A stretch of DNA of 64,000 nucleotides from Formosa undariae (GCF_042427615.1 NZ_JBHMEZ010000012.1:62001-126000), one strand, 5' to 3'. Positions 8,799 through 18,308 are shown, counted from the stretch's first letter. Program-made: numbers and translations. The notes: generated by a model from the letters alone, not told the origin.

Positions 8799-9251
8799 TT
8801 ATGCTGTTTCAGCAATACGTTTAGATTTTCTATATGTGTATTTAGGAAAAATACTACGTTTTGCAAAACGAGTTATTTTATCACTATTAACCATTTTTAT
8901 ATATACTGGTTTTGTAACTCCGAAATATTCGTAAGTCTCACCATCTACAAAAGTAACTTCTAAAACTAAACTGTTCCACTGAAAATCTGCAACACCAGAA
9001 TTAATCGTTTCGTTATAAACCTCTTTATTGGCTTCTCTAGTTTCAGGAGCAATACTCACTAAAAAATGGTAACCATCTGTAATTTTACGTGTTTTAGCTT
9101 CAGCTTCTTCCACTAACGGATCTCCTGCTTGAAATTTATCTGGATGCCATTCCTTTGCAAGATTGCGATACTGCTTCTTTAAAGTCTTTAAATCAGCGCT
9201 TTTATCAACCTCAAAAAGTTTTCTGTATTCCGTTATGCGTTTCATATTCAA
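8799..9251 (-). CDS. J-domain and KTSC-domain protein
   Basis: A 150-residue cytosolic protein. Residues about 5-70 form a J domain with the diagnostic HPD tripeptide in WHPDKF, so it may stimulate an Hsp70. The rest (about 88-145) resembles the KTSC domain (VLEVTFVDGETYEYFGV, then FAKRSIFPKYTYRK), a small domain named for lysyl-tRNA synthetase C-termini and thought to bind nucleic acid. It is monocistronic, 113 bases from the DEAD-box operon. A role in RNA or ribosome handling fits the neighbours but is inference. Confidence 0.78.
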   Translation of the reverse strand: MNMKRITEYRKLFEVDKSADLKTLKKQYRNLAKEWHPDKFQAGDPLVEEAEAKTRKITDGYHFLVSIAPETREANKEVYNETINSGVADFQWNSLVLEVTFVDGETYEYFGVTKPVYIKMVNSDKITRFAKRSIFPKYTYRKSKRIAETA

Positions 9252-9364
9252 TTATTTTTTGAAGGCGCAAAAGTACATTTTAATTTTATAGTATACATCA
9301 TCTTTTGTAAATAAAAAACAACTATAAATCAGCAGGTTACTAAATGGTTACTTCTAAATTAAAT

Positions 9365-10678
9365 CTACAATATATAAATACGAACTTTTTTCTTTTTAAG
9401 TCGTGAATTATTTAGGGTTGAGACCAAGTTGTCCGCCATACTTTTAGGTACAGCAACGAAGGCGCAATCTTGTTTAAGTTCTATATCTCCCAACTGATCT
9501 TTTGTTAATCCACCTTGCTTAAAGAATAATCCAGCAATATCTCCTTTCGAAATTTTATCTTTTCGTCCGCCAGAAATAAATAACGTCTCCCAAAACTGAG
9601 GTTTATACGTCACTTTCTTAGAGATGTCCATCGGTTTACCTTTCTCGATAAATTCTGGTAATTGTTCATTATTCCACTTTAAAACATAAGCGGTTCCTTT
9701 TGCATTTACACGAGCAGTCCTTCCGTTTCTATGTGTAAACTCTTCTTTTGCATGAGGCAATTCATAATGAATAATAAAATCTAATTCAGGAATATCAATA
9801 CCACGAGCAGCCAAATCGGTTGCTAATAATACTTGACTGGTTCCATTTCTAAAGGTAATTAAAGCACGCTCACGATCTTTTTGTTCCATACCTCCAGAGA
9901 AGCAAGAATGACTGATTCTTTTTTTCCGAAGTGCTTCACTTACATTTTCGATACTATCTCTTAGATTACAAAAGATGATCCCTTGCTTATTTCCGATATG
10001 CAGCAATAAATCTATAAGGGTTTGTTCCTTATCTTGAGTTGGAGACACTACCGTTTTAATGGTTAATTTTGAAGGTACTTTGGCATCTAAAAAATCTATG
10101 ATTACGGGTTGATGTAGATTAACGAAATTCGGAATTTTCACGCCTTGAGTTGCTGAGGTTAACACGCGTCTGTTAATATTTGGCAACTGTGTTAAAATAC
10201 CACGCATTTCCTCTTCAAAACCTTGTTCTAAAGATTTATCGAACTCATCTAAAATCAGATTCAAAATAGATTCTCTAGAAAAACGATTCGCACTAAAGTG
10301 ATCTAAAATACGTCCTGGCGTTCCAATAAGAATAGCAGGTGTGTGTTTAAGTTCTATTTTATCCTTAGACATTGGACGTCCGCCGTACACAGCATTCACC
10401 TTAAATCCAGTTCCCATTTCACGAATCACTTGCTCTATTTGAATTGCTAATTCTCGAGTTGGGACTACAATCAATGCTTGTACTTCGCCCACTTCAGGAT
10501 CTAACATTTTTATTATAGGTAACAAAAATGCTAAGGTTTTCCCTGTTCCTGTTGGAGAAAGTATAATGGTATTTGTTGCGTTTTCAATAGCCAAGAGCGC
10601 ATCTTCCTGCATCGGGTTTAACGCTTTGATATTTAATTTATTTAAAATATCCTGTTGTTCTTTTAAAAAATTTGCCAT
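9365..10678 (-). CDS. DEAD-box-type RNA helicase with DEFD motif (DbpA-like)
   Basis: A 437-residue superfamily 2 RNA helicase. Motifs in order: SPTGTGKT (41-48), PTRELA (73-78), TPGR (120-123), DEFD (144-147) where DEAD is usual, SAT (175-177), IIFCN, ARGID, and HRNGRTAR (motif VI). The last 75 residues look like the small RNA-binding RRM of DbpA/YxiN, which binds 23S rRNA hairpin 92, ending in KKKKVRIYIL. It lies 5 bases after a second DEAD-box gene, so the two are co-transcribed and probably work in ribosome assembly or cold adaptation. Confidence 0.88.
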   Translation of the reverse strand: MANFLKEQQDILNKLNIKALNPMQEDALLAIENATNTIILSPTGTGKTLAFLLPIIKMLDPEVGEVQALIVVPTRELAIQIEQVIREMGTGFKVNAVYGGRPMSKDKIELKHTPAILIGTPGRILDHFSANRFSRESILNLILDEFDKSLEQGFEEEMRGILTQLPNINRRVLTSATQGVKIPNFVNLHQPVIIDFLDAKVPSKLTIKTVVSPTQDKEQTLIDLLLHIGNKQGIIFCNLRDSIENVSEALRKKRISHSCFSGGMEQKDRERALITFRNGTSQVLLATDLAARGIDIPELDFIIHYELPHAKEEFTHRNGRTARVNAKGTAYVLKWNNEQLPEFIEKGKPMDISKKVTYKPQFWETLFISGGRKDKISKGDIAGLFFKQGGLTKDQLGDIELKQDCAFVAVPKSMADNLVSTLNNSRLKKKKVRIYIL

Positions 10679-10683
10679 TGAAA

Positions 10684-12024
10684 TTATTTGTTTTTTTTCT
10701 TTTTAGACGTTTCTTCTTTGGTAACAACTGCTGCGTTTTGAAGTATGTATTGAGCCAAAATTTTATCGACCAATTCGTCTTTTGTTAAGTGGTGAAACGT
10801 GGTATGAATCTTATTTCTAAACGTTTCAGAAACATCGCGATTAGGCTTTGTTTTAAATATTTTATTTGCCCAAATTAAGGCATTACTTTCTTCGATAGTC
10901 TGCGCATCTGCCTTCTTAAGTTCAGAAAAAGATATACCTAATTCATTCTCAAAATCTGCAATATCTTTTACTTCTTCTTCTTGTAGAATAGTTAATGATA
11001 AGCCCTTTGCTCCTGCTCTAGCGGTTCTACCACTACGGTGTACATAAGTATCGTAAACATCTGGTAAATGGTAATTAATAACAAATGCCACATCTTTTAC
11101 ATCAATTCCACGTGCAGCCAAATCTGTTGCAACCAAAAGATCGATATAACCTTCTCTAAATTGCCCCATAACACGGTCACGAATACCTTGTGTTAAACTC
11201 CCGTGAATGGCTCCAGATGAAAATTTATTTATCGCTAAATTTTTAGCTAATTTGTTAACTGCTGCTTTTGTTTTACAGAAAATAATACCACGTTGTCCTT
11301 CTTTTGATTTTAAGAAATGAAGTAAAACTTCTAGTTTTTCTATAGGTTCTACAACAATATATTGATGATCGATGCCTTGATGACCAACGGTTTCCATATC
11401 TGCTTCTACCTGAACCACATGTTTAGACATATAGTTCTGAATGAGTTGCTTTATGGTTCCTGGCATAGTCGCTGTAAACAACAATGTGCGACGTGATTTC
11501 GGAATTTCCTTGATTATAAGATCTAAATCTTCCTTAAGTGCACTTACCATTTCATCGGCTTCATCTAAAACAAAATGAGAAATGTGTTTAATATCTATGG
11601 CATTACGCTTTACCAGGTCGACCAAACGTCCCGGTGTTGCTATAACAATCTGAGTTGGTGTTTTTAAACGTTCTATTTGAGGTTTTATAGGGATTCCTCC
11701 GCATACTGAAGCGATAGAAATTTCAGAACTATGAGACGCTAAATCTGATAAATTAGCGAATATTTGCTGTCCTAATTCTCGTGTTGGCGCTAAAATTAAC
11801 GCTTGTATATTGGTATTATCTGTGTCTATTAATTGTAATAAAGGTAGTCCGAAAGCGGCTGTTTTACCTGTTCCTGTTTTCGCTAAAGCAACAACGTCTT
11901 TAGTTTCATTTAAAATTAACGGAATGGTTTTGGTTTGAATATCTGTAGGTACAGTAATCTTTAAATCGGTTAAACTTTGTAATAAAGCTTCTTGTATTCC
12001 TAATTCAGAAAAGGATTTTGACAT
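10684..12024 (-). CDS. DEAD/DEAH-box RNA helicase
   Basis: A 446-residue ATP-dependent RNA helicase with a full motif set: an N-terminal Q-motif region (FSELGIQEALLQSL), AKTGTGKT (48-55), PTRELG, GG, TPGRLVDL, DEAD, TAT (a variant of SAT), IIFCKTKAA, DLAARGIDV and HRSGRTARA. The C-terminal tail ends in a lysine run, probably an unstructured RNA-binding extension. It is the first gene of the helicase pair. The exact role (ribosome assembly, mRNA decay or cold response) cannot be decided from sequence. Confidence 0.9.
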   Translation of the reverse strand: MSKSFSELGIQEALLQSLTDLKITVPTDIQTKTIPLILNETKDVVALAKTGTGKTAAFGLPLLQLIDTDNTNIQALILAPTRELGQQIFANLSDLASHSSEISIASVCGGIPIKPQIERLKTPTQIVIATPGRLVDLVKRNAIDIKHISHFVLDEADEMVSALKEDLDLIIKEIPKSRRTLLFTATMPGTIKQLIQNYMSKHVVQVEADMETVGHQGIDHQYIVVEPIEKLEVLLHFLKSKEGQRGIIFCKTKAAVNKLAKNLAINKFSSGAIHGSLTQGIRDRVMGQFREGYIDLLVATDLAARGIDVKDVAFVINYHLPDVYDTYVHRSGRTARAGAKGLSLTILQEEEVKDIADFENELGISFSELKKADAQTIEESNALIWANKIFKTKPNRDVSETFRNKIHTTFHHLTKDELVDKILAQYILQNAAVVTKEETSKKKKNK

Positions 12025-12212
12025 AATGTAATTTTCGGCAAAGATAACGACACTTTTCTCGGGAATGGTGGCAATTTTAATTTATTCGAATTTCAGCGTA
12101 ATAATAGTAGCTATATCAACTTCATTTCATTACTATTTCTATATGAATTACCCTTTTAAAATAGCTTAAATCAACTTCTTTAATGTAGTCTTAATGTGCT
12201 ATTTTTTAATAT

Positions 12213-12246
12213 AAAAAAGGCCTGTTTAATTAAAAACAAGCCTTTA
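12213..12246 (-). terminator. Intrinsic terminator of the EF-hand gene
   Basis: Stem AAAGGCCTGTTT/AAACAAGCCTTT with one mismatch and an AATTAA loop. On the minus strand it is followed by a TTTTTT run, just downstream of the EF-hand gene. Confidence 0.8.
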
Positions 12247-12299
12247 AACACTATTAATTGAACCTGATAACAGGCGTAATACTGGGAGGTATTTATAAT

Positions 12300-12584
12300 T
12301 TAATCTTTAGAAGGTTTACCTTTTGGTTTTGGTGCTTCTTTCAATTCTTTAAGCGTAAGAAATCCATCTTCATCTGTATCGATATCACTAAAATGCTCTT
12401 TTAAAGGGCCTTTAATTTCATCTTCAGATAATTTACCATCTTCATTTGCATCCATTTTCTGTATCAATTCTTCAGCTATAGGCGGTTCTTTTCTATCGCC
12501 TTTATCTTGAGCACTCATAGATTGAACACTGCAAATACTTACAAATGCAATTCCTAATACGGTTTTAATAATATTTGTTTTCAT
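12300..12584 (-). CDS. Secreted EF-hand protein
   Basis: A 94-residue protein with an N-terminal signal peptide ending near SMSA-QD (residues 1-26). It has two canonical EF-hand calcium loops: DANEDGKLSEDE (45-56) and DTDEDGFLTLKE (69-80), each with Asp/Asn at positions 1, 3 and 5, Gly at 6 and Glu at 12. It should be a periplasmic or exported calcium-binding protein. It is divergent from a LytS/LytTR pair whose kinase has a proline-rich external loop. Several flavobacterial EF-hand proteins of this size lie near sensor kinases, so a calcium- or stress-sensing link is plausible but unproven. Confidence 0.82.
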   Translation of the reverse strand: MKTNIIKTVLGIAFVSICSVQSMSAQDKGDRKEPPIAEELIQKMDANEDGKLSEDEIKGPLKEHFSDIDTDEDGFLTLKELKEAPKPKGKPSKD

Positions 12585-12801
12585 AATTATTATATATTTA
12601 TTTTACACTACAAAGTTCTGCATTACTTGTTTACCTTTTTAAGGTATTCAATGAGTAGTACACTCTTTTAAGTGAATACGTTAAATACTTAGGTAAAAGC
12701 CTGTTTACACCTGTAGAATCCGACTTAAATTAGCTATCCATTCATTTTAAATTACCTTAATTTGTATCTTATTACAGAAATTGCAACGAGAAAAATTACA
12801 C

Positions 12802-13827
12802 ATGAACAAATTAAAACGCTTTAGTTTTCAGATAGGATTACTTCTAATTATATGGCTTGTATTGTGGTCTGGGCAAGATTGGGTCAATCATTTTTTACTT
12901 CAAAATATTTCTGCTTTCATAGCTCAAATACTGTTGATTCTCCTTCTTATTTATGTAGCGGCTCCTAAGTTTTTATTCACTAAAAAATACGTCACGTTTA
13001 TTGGTGTTTCTATCTTAGCCATCTTATTAGTCACGCTTATAGCCTCTTTTTTTATATCTCAAAATGGAATGCCATTTCCAAGACCACGAGAATCTGGTCC
13101 TGGTCCGTTACCACGCAGGCCTCCAGAAATGTATTTAACCCAAGCTTTACTTATTGCTTTGGCTTATGTATTGGCAGTTGTTGTTGAAGTCGTATTTCAT
13201 AATCAGAAAAATGAAGAAGCTCTTATAAAAAGTCAAGCCGAAAATTTAAACACAGAACTTAAATTATTAAAATCTCAGATTAATCCGCATTTCTTATTTA
13301 ATGCATTAAACAATATTTATGCGTTATCAGGCATAGACACCACAAAAACACAGCAAAGTATTAGTTACCTGTCGGATATGTTGCGTTATGTACTCTATGA
13401 ATGCGAACAACCACAAGTAACGCTTCAGAAAGAGATGGATTATATCGATAATTACATCAAACTATTCCGCCTAAAAAGCAGTAAAACCTATCCGATAACC
13501 ACAAATTTCAAGGTAGCGAATCCCAATATTATGGTTTCTCCTATGCTTTTAATTCCGTTTATAGAAAATGCATTTAAACATTCTAATATTGAAAAGATAA
13601 TCGATACATTTATCACAATTGACTTAGAAACTTCTGCAAATACCATTCAATTTGAAATTAGAAACAGCATCCCTGAATCTCCCATTAACAAAGATGAATT
13701 AGGTGGTATTGGTTTAGAAAATGTAAAAAAGCGTTTACTTATTATTTATCCGAATGCACACGATTTAAAAATTACCACAATAAACAATACCTTTAGTGTG
13801 TCCTTAAAATTAGAACAACATGTATAA
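12802..13827 (+). CDS. LytS/YehU-family sensor histidine kinase
   Basis: A 341-residue membrane sensor. The ATG at 12802 is preferred to a TTG seven codons upstream. About four membrane segments cover residues 1-130, with a Pro/Arg-rich loop (MPFPRPRESGPGPLPRRPPE) between the third and fourth. A coiled linker then leads to the His_kinase domain, with phosphoacceptor motif NPHFLFNALNNIY and an ATPase C-terminus (LIPFIENAFKHS, GIGLENVKKRL). It overlaps the response regulator gene by 8 bases, so the two are translationally coupled. The signal is unknown. Confidence 0.88.
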   Translation: MNKLKRFSFQIGLLLIIWLVLWSGQDWVNHFLLQNISAFIAQILLILLLIYVAAPKFLFTKKYVTFIGVSILAILLVTLIASFFISQNGMPFPRPRESGPGPLPRRPPEMYLTQALLIALAYVLAVVVEVVFHNQKNEEALIKSQAENLNTELKLLKSQINPHFLFNALNNIYALSGIDTTKTQQSISYLSDMLRYVLYECEQPQVTLQKEMDYIDNYIKLFRLKSSKTYPITTNFKVANPNIMVSPMLLIPFIENAFKHSNIEKIIDTFITIDLETSANTIQFEIRNSIPESPINKDELGGIGLENVKKRLLIIYPNAHDLKITTINNTFSVSLKLEQHV

Positions 13828-14491
13828 GTGTATAATAATAGACGACGAAGAACTTGCAAGAGCCTTATTAGAAAGCTATGTAAACAAGTTAGATTTTTTG
13901 GAATTAGAAGGTAGTTTTGAAAATCCTTTAGAGGCTATGCCCCTTATAAAAAGTAAGGCTATCGATATTATTTTTCTCGATATTCAAATGCCTGATTTGA
14001 AAGGGACAGATTTTGCAAAATTAATTCCTGACGAAACAAAAGTCATTTTCACCACCGCTTATTCCGAATATGCGTTACAAGGATTTGAACTTAATGCTTT
14101 AGATTATTTATTAAAACCGATTACTTTCGAGCGTTTTTTAAAGGCTGTAAATAAGCTGAAACCAGATAGTGTTGAATCCCCTATTGCTGAATTTATTACC
14201 GTAAAATCAGGATACGATTTGCATAAAATTAAACTCGTAGATATCAATTATATTGAAAGTGATAGCGAATATGTCGTATTTCATCTTGATAACCGAAAAA
14301 TAATGAGTTATCAGACCTTAAAATCACTTGAAAAATCCTTACCTAAATCACTTTTTATACGCGTTCATCGCTCGTATATCGTAAATAAGTTACAAGTGAC
14401 TGGCTTAAAAGGAAGAGACTTAATTTTAAATGCAACTACCATTCCAGTAAGTGATTCGTATTACGATACGGTAAAAAACACCTTATTTTAA
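13820..14491 (+). CDS. LytTR-family response regulator
   Basis: A 223-residue DNA-binding response regulator. The receiver domain (1-115) has acidic residues DDE at 8-10, the phosphoacceptor Asp54 in FLDIQMPD, and the conserved Lys in LLKP. The LytTR domain follows from about residue 125 (FITVKSGYDLHKI, IESDSEYVVFH, SLFIRVHRSYIVN). It is coupled to the LytS-like kinase and should be its partner. Targets are unknown; the divergent EF-hand gene is a natural candidate. Confidence 0.9.
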   Translation: MYKCIIIDDEELARALLESYVNKLDFLELEGSFENPLEAMPLIKSKAIDIIFLDIQMPDLKGTDFAKLIPDETKVIFTTAYSEYALQGFELNALDYLLKPITFERFLKAVNKLKPDSVESPIAEFITVKSGYDLHKIKLVDINYIESDSEYVVFHLDNRKIMSYQTLKSLEKSLPKSLFIRVHRSYIVNKLQVTGLKGRDLILNATTIPVSDSYYDTVKNTLF

Positions 14492-14509
14492 ATAGTAATT
14501 TATAAGGTT

Positions 14510-15439
14510 TTAAATCTTAAGGTTTTTCTTAAATCGAGAAAACATAACAAGTTTTTTCTTTGAGTTAATAAAGTAAACCCCCATTAATAAAGTACCACCA
14601 GCGACTATAGATTGCTGACTAATATTTTCGTCTAAGAAATACCATCCCAATAATAAAGCAATCACCGGATTTACATAAGCGGAGGTCGCTACTTTTTCTG
14701 TAGAGACTTCTTTTAATAAAAAGTTAAACGCCGTAAATGCGATAATACTTCCGAATAAAATAAGCAAAACCATGGCTACTTGAGCCTTAGTACTCCAATC
14801 TATCGGACTTGTCCAAGTTTCACCTAAACTTAAACTTCCTAAAAGCAAAAGTGTTCCTGCCGATAGCATTTGATAGCCTGTGGTTACAAAAAAATGAGAA
14901 GGCAGATTCGCTTTAGACACGAATATACTGGCAAAACTAATACCTAAAACACAAGTAAATATAACCACTATTCCAATGGTACTCTCTCGCGTTAAATTAA
15001 GTGTATCTTGACTCATTAACAGATACATTCCTAGCATTCCTAAAGCGACACCTATTAAAGATTTTGGCTTTATTTTTTTACCTTGAATAATACGCATTAA
15101 GAAAATAACAAACAACGGTTGCGTGGCAACTATTAAGGCCGCAAAACCACTATCTACATATTTTAAAGCCCATACAAAAATACCATTACCATAAAATAAG
15201 AATAGAAATCCAGCTATAACACAATTAAAAAATTGAGCTCTAGTAACCCTTAAAGAGAGCTTTAAGAATTTTGCGATAATCATAATTAAAGTACCCGCAC
15301 TTAAAAAACGAATGGCTGCCAAAAGAAACGGAGCGACTTCTGTAACTACAATTTTATTCAACAAATAAGTAGACCCCCAAATGACGTATATAGCGAAAAA
15401 TGACAGTATAATTAAAATACCTTTTTGGGGTTTAGGCAT
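14510..15439 (-). CDS. EamA family (DMT superfamily) transporter
   Basis: A 309-residue inner-membrane protein with ten hydrophobic segments arranged as two EamA repeats (about 8-140 and 155-290). The IYVIWGSTYLLNK start, the RFLSAG segment near 44 and SAYVNPVIALLLGWYFLDE near 255 are typical of RhaT/YedA-like exporters. Substrates of this group are rarely known. It is convergent with the LytTR gene, with an 18-base gap. Confidence 0.87.
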   Translation of the reverse strand: MPKPQKGILIILSFFAIYVIWGSTYLLNKIVVTEVAPFLLAAIRFLSAGTLIMIIAKFLKLSLRVTRAQFFNCVIAGFLFLFYGNGIFVWALKYVDSGFAALIVATQPLFVIFLMRIIQGKKIKPKSLIGVALGMLGMYLLMSQDTLNLTRESTIGIVVIFTCVLGISFASIFVSKANLPSHFFVTTGYQMLSAGTLLLLGSLSLGETWTSPIDWSTKAQVAMVLLILFGSIIAFTAFNFLLKEVSTEKVATSAYVNPVIALLLGWYFLDENISQQSIVAGGTLLMGVYFINSKKKLVMFSRFKKNLKI

Positions 15440-15700
15440 AATATAAAGAATGAAAGATTAATAAATATTAGAGAAGCAAACTTATGAAATAAATTTCAGG
15501 AAAATTCAATACTTGATTTAAAATATGAATTTACACAAACTAAATCAAAAACCTAATAATCAATTACTTACATCTGTTTTGCCTTTGGAATTTATTTTAA
15601 CATATTGTCTCTTTCTATGTAACAAACGACTTATAAATTCTTCATATATCTCATATAATGGTGTAATATTTGTGTAAATTTATTGATTAATTAAAAATTT

Positions 15701-16789
15701 ATGAATACCACCGAAAATGCCTTAAAGGAACGTATTAAAGAATTGACGTGTTTATACGAAGTGTCTTCCATTATAGTGAATGCCAATTACGAACAAATTG
15801 AGGATATGTTTCACGCGATTTCATACAGTTTAAAGAAGGCCTTTCAATATCCTGAACAAACAGAAATTTGTATTCAAAGTAATTATATTACCGTAAGAAC
15901 GGGAGAGCGTGATGAAAGCTCACCATGTATTAAAAGTCCTATAACATTATTTAATGTTGAAAATGGTTATATAAAAGCATCTTATTCTTCGAAAGCCTTA
16001 ATTCAAATAGATTTTCTTGAAGAAGAACAAAAATTACTGAATACCATAGCTTTAAAAATAGGGAGTTTATTAGAACGGTTTCAAATCATTAAAAACGAAG
16101 CCTCGTTAAAGCGCCAAATGGAGCACACCGATCGCTTAAATATTTTGGGAGAAATTACTGCTGGCATTGCTCACGAACTCAACACACCACTCGCAAACAT
16201 TCTTGGTTTTGCTGAATTATTACAAGATAAGATTACAAATCGGGATGAATTAAACGACTTAGATAAAATATTAAATAGTGCTATTTATTCTCGAGAGGTG
16301 GTTAAAAAACTCATGTTTTTTGCTTGCGAAATGCCTCAAGAAATGACTACTGTAAACATTGTTGCTGTAATTAAGGATGCCTTGAGTTTATTAGAACCTA
16401 GTTTTAAAAAACATCAGGTAAAATATATTGTAAAAACAGATCGTGATGCCATAGACTTAAAAGCAGATACGGTACAGCTTACGCAAATTATTTTTAACCT
16501 AGTTATAAATGCAATATATGTATCTAAACCCAATGATTTAATTACCATTTTTATAACCGAAATTGGAGATAGCATTTGTTTAAATATAAGTGACCAAGGC
16601 GAAGGTGTTTCCGAAGAAAATAAGGATAAAATCTTTCAACCTTTTTTCACAACTAAACCTGTAGGCGAAGGATCGGGATTAGGATTAAGTGTTGTTCATG
16701 GTATAATTGCAAGTCATAAAGGCACAATTACAGTCGAAAACAACTCACCTACCGGTGCTACTTTTATTGTTAAATTACCAAAATTATAA
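15701..16789 (+). CDS. NtrB-like sensor histidine kinase
   Basis: A 362-residue kinase without membrane segments, so cytosolic. Residues 1-130 form a GAF-like sensor region without a recognisable ligand motif. The HisKA H-box GEITAGIAHELNTPLANILG places the phosphoacceptor at His158. The ATPase domain has the N-box NLVINAIYVSK, DQGEGVS, FFTTK and GEGSGLGLSVVHG. It is followed two bases later by a sigma-54 response regulator, making an NtrB/NtrC-type pair. Given the glutamate dehydrogenase operon downstream, it may sense nitrogen or carbon status. Confidence 0.88.
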   Translation: MNTTENALKERIKELTCLYEVSSIIVNANYEQIEDMFHAISYSLKKAFQYPEQTEICIQSNYITVRTGERDESSPCIKSPITLFNVENGYIKASYSSKALIQIDFLEEEQKLLNTIALKIGSLLERFQIIKNEASLKRQMEHTDRLNILGEITAGIAHELNTPLANILGFAELLQDKITNRDELNDLDKILNSAIYSREVVKKLMFFACEMPQEMTTVNIVAVIKDALSLLEPSFKKHQVKYIVKTDRDAIDLKADTVQLTQIIFNLVINAIYVSKPNDLITIFITEIGDSICLNISDQGEGVSEENKDKIFQPFFTTKPVGEGSGLGLSVVHGIIASHKGTITVENNSPTGATFIVKLPKL

Positions 16790-16791
16790 GG

Positions 16792-18117
16792 ATGTCAATA
16801 CTGAAAGAAAATATTTTAATTGTAGATGACGACGTTCATATTCTAGAATTATTACAGCGCCACTTGCAATCTTTAAACTACCACACGTTTAAAGCTATTT
16901 CTGTGCGCGAAGCAGTTACCATTTTAAAAGACACTAAAATAGATGTTTTAATTACGGATTTAAAAATGCCTGAAGTGGATGGATTTGAACTATTAAAATT
17001 CACCTCAGAACATTATCCCAATATGGCTAAATTAGTAATTACGGGCTTCCCTTCTATCCAAGATTCTTTAGCCGTAATTAAATCTGGCGCCGTAGAATAT
17101 CTTACAAAACCTTTTACTAAAAGCGAATTAATTGATGCTTTAAACAAAACTTTAGATCAGAATAAACCGAAATCGAAAACAGAATCCGGCACTATTGTAA
17201 CCGATGGAAAATACGGAGACATTATTGGGCGTTCTCAAGGCATAAAGCATGTTATTCAGCTTATTGAGCGTGTAAAAAACAATAAGGCAACGGTTTATAT
17301 TTCAGGAGAAAGTGGTACTGGAAAAGAATTAGTTGCACGCTCGATTCACTATCAAGGTCAATTTTCGAGAGGCCCATTTATAGCCGTAAATTGTGGTGGT
17401 ATTCCAGAAAATCTGTTAGAAGCCGAATTATTCGGTTACGTGAAAGGTGCGTTTACCGGAGCCGAAACAAATCGCAACGGATTCTTTCAAGCTGCAAATG
17501 GAGGCACCATATTTTTAGATGAAATTGGAAATGCGTCATTAGCCGTTCAATCTAGGTTACTCCGTGTACTTCAAGAAAAAGAAGTCATCAAAGTAGGGAC
17601 ACAAAAGCCGGAAAAAATGGATTTAAGAATTATCACAGCCACCAATAGTAATCTTAAGGAAATGATTAAGGCAAAGACTTTTCGGGAAGATTTGTACTAC
17701 AGATTAACGGTAGTCGAAATTGATGTGCCGCCACTAAGAGACCGTTCTGAAGACATTCCATTACTAGTCGACAAATTTTTATTTAAATATGGTATAGAAT
17801 ACAAAGATCGTTTTGTGAAAATTGATCCCGAAGCACTAACCATTTTAGAACGTTATACTTGGCCTGGAAATATTCGTGAATTAGAAAATATTTTACAACG
17901 TGCCATTATTCTATCAGATAATATCGTGACTCTAGAGGCTTTACCAGCATCTTTAAAGTACAATATTAATTTTACTGAAGACGATTTTGTTTCACTCAAA
18001 GACATGGAAAAACAATATATTTTAAAAGTCCTTCGTGCCTGTAAGAATAATAAAACTAAGGCTTCGCAAATTCTAAAAATCAATAGAAAAACATTGCGAG
18101 ACAAACTTAAAGATTAA
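16792..18117 (+). CDS. NtrC-family sigma-54-dependent response regulator
   Basis: A 441-residue enhancer-binding protein. The receiver domain carries Asp56 in LITDLKMPE. The AAA+ domain has Walker A GESGTGKE (about 172-179), the sigma-54-contacting GAFTGA loop near 220, Walker B IFLDEIG, and the arginine-finger region FREDLYYRL. The Fis-type helix-turn-helix at the C-terminus reads NNKTKASQILKINRKTLRDKL. It is complete and of family-typical length. The strong sigma-54 promoter at 18263-18279 and the dyad at 18141-18152, directly downstream, make that operon its most likely target. Confidence 0.93.
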   Translation: MSILKENILIVDDDVHILELLQRHLQSLNYHTFKAISVREAVTILKDTKIDVLITDLKMPEVDGFELLKFTSEHYPNMAKLVITGFPSIQDSLAVIKSGAVEYLTKPFTKSELIDALNKTLDQNKPKSKTESGTIVTDGKYGDIIGRSQGIKHVIQLIERVKNNKATVYISGESGTGKELVARSIHYQGQFSRGPFIAVNCGGIPENLLEAELFGYVKGAFTGAETNRNGFFQAANGGTIFLDEIGNASLAVQSRLLRVLQEKEVIKVGTQKPEKMDLRIITATNSNLKEMIKAKTFREDLYYRLTVVEIDVPPLRDRSEDIPLLVDKFLFKYGIEYKDRFVKIDPEALTILERYTWPGNIRELENILQRAIILSDNIVTLEALPASLKYNINFTEDDFVSLKDMEKQYILKVLRACKNNKTKASQILKINRKTLRDKLKD

Positions 18118-18140
18118 GTTTATAATTTCGGTTACAATTC

Positions 18141-18152
18141 ACCCATATGGGT
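18141..18152. promoter_or_regulatory. Candidate enhancer site ACCCATATGGGT
   Basis: A perfect 12-base palindrome inside a longer imperfect dyad (18131-18164, outer GGT and ACC, 12 of 17 positions matching per half). Its centre is about 144 bases upstream of the predicted start of the sigma-54 promoter, a normal distance for an NtrC-type activator, and it lies just after the activator gene. Binding is inferred. Confidence 0.55.
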
Positions 18153-18198
18153 AATTTTGTACCGCTCACCGAAAAGGATAATTTAAATAATTTTGAAC

Positions 18199-18235
18199 GA
18201 AACCCCTTTAGAACCAAGTGTTTTAAAGGGGTTTC
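18199..18235 (+). terminator. Intrinsic terminator after the NtrC-like gene
   Basis: A perfect 12-base stem GAAACCCCTTTA/TAAAGGGGTTTC with a 13-base loop, followed by a short T-rich tail. It separates the two-component operon from the sigma-54 promoter downstream. Confidence 0.7.
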
Positions 18236-18262
18236 TTGTTTCCGCTCATAACTTAAAATGCA

Positions 18263-18279
18263 TTGGCACAACACTTGCC
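18263..18279 (+). promoter_or_regulatory. Sigma-54 (-24/-12) promoter
   Basis: TTGGCACAACACTTGCC holds the invariant GG (18265-18266) and GC (18277-18278) at the correct 12-base spacing and matches the TGGCAC-N5-TTGC consensus. The expected start is near 18290, about 20 bases before the small Cys-rich gene and 212 before glutamate dehydrogenase. Confidence 0.85.
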
Positions 18280-18308
18280 TTTTACCACTGTAATTAACAA
18301 TATTTATT

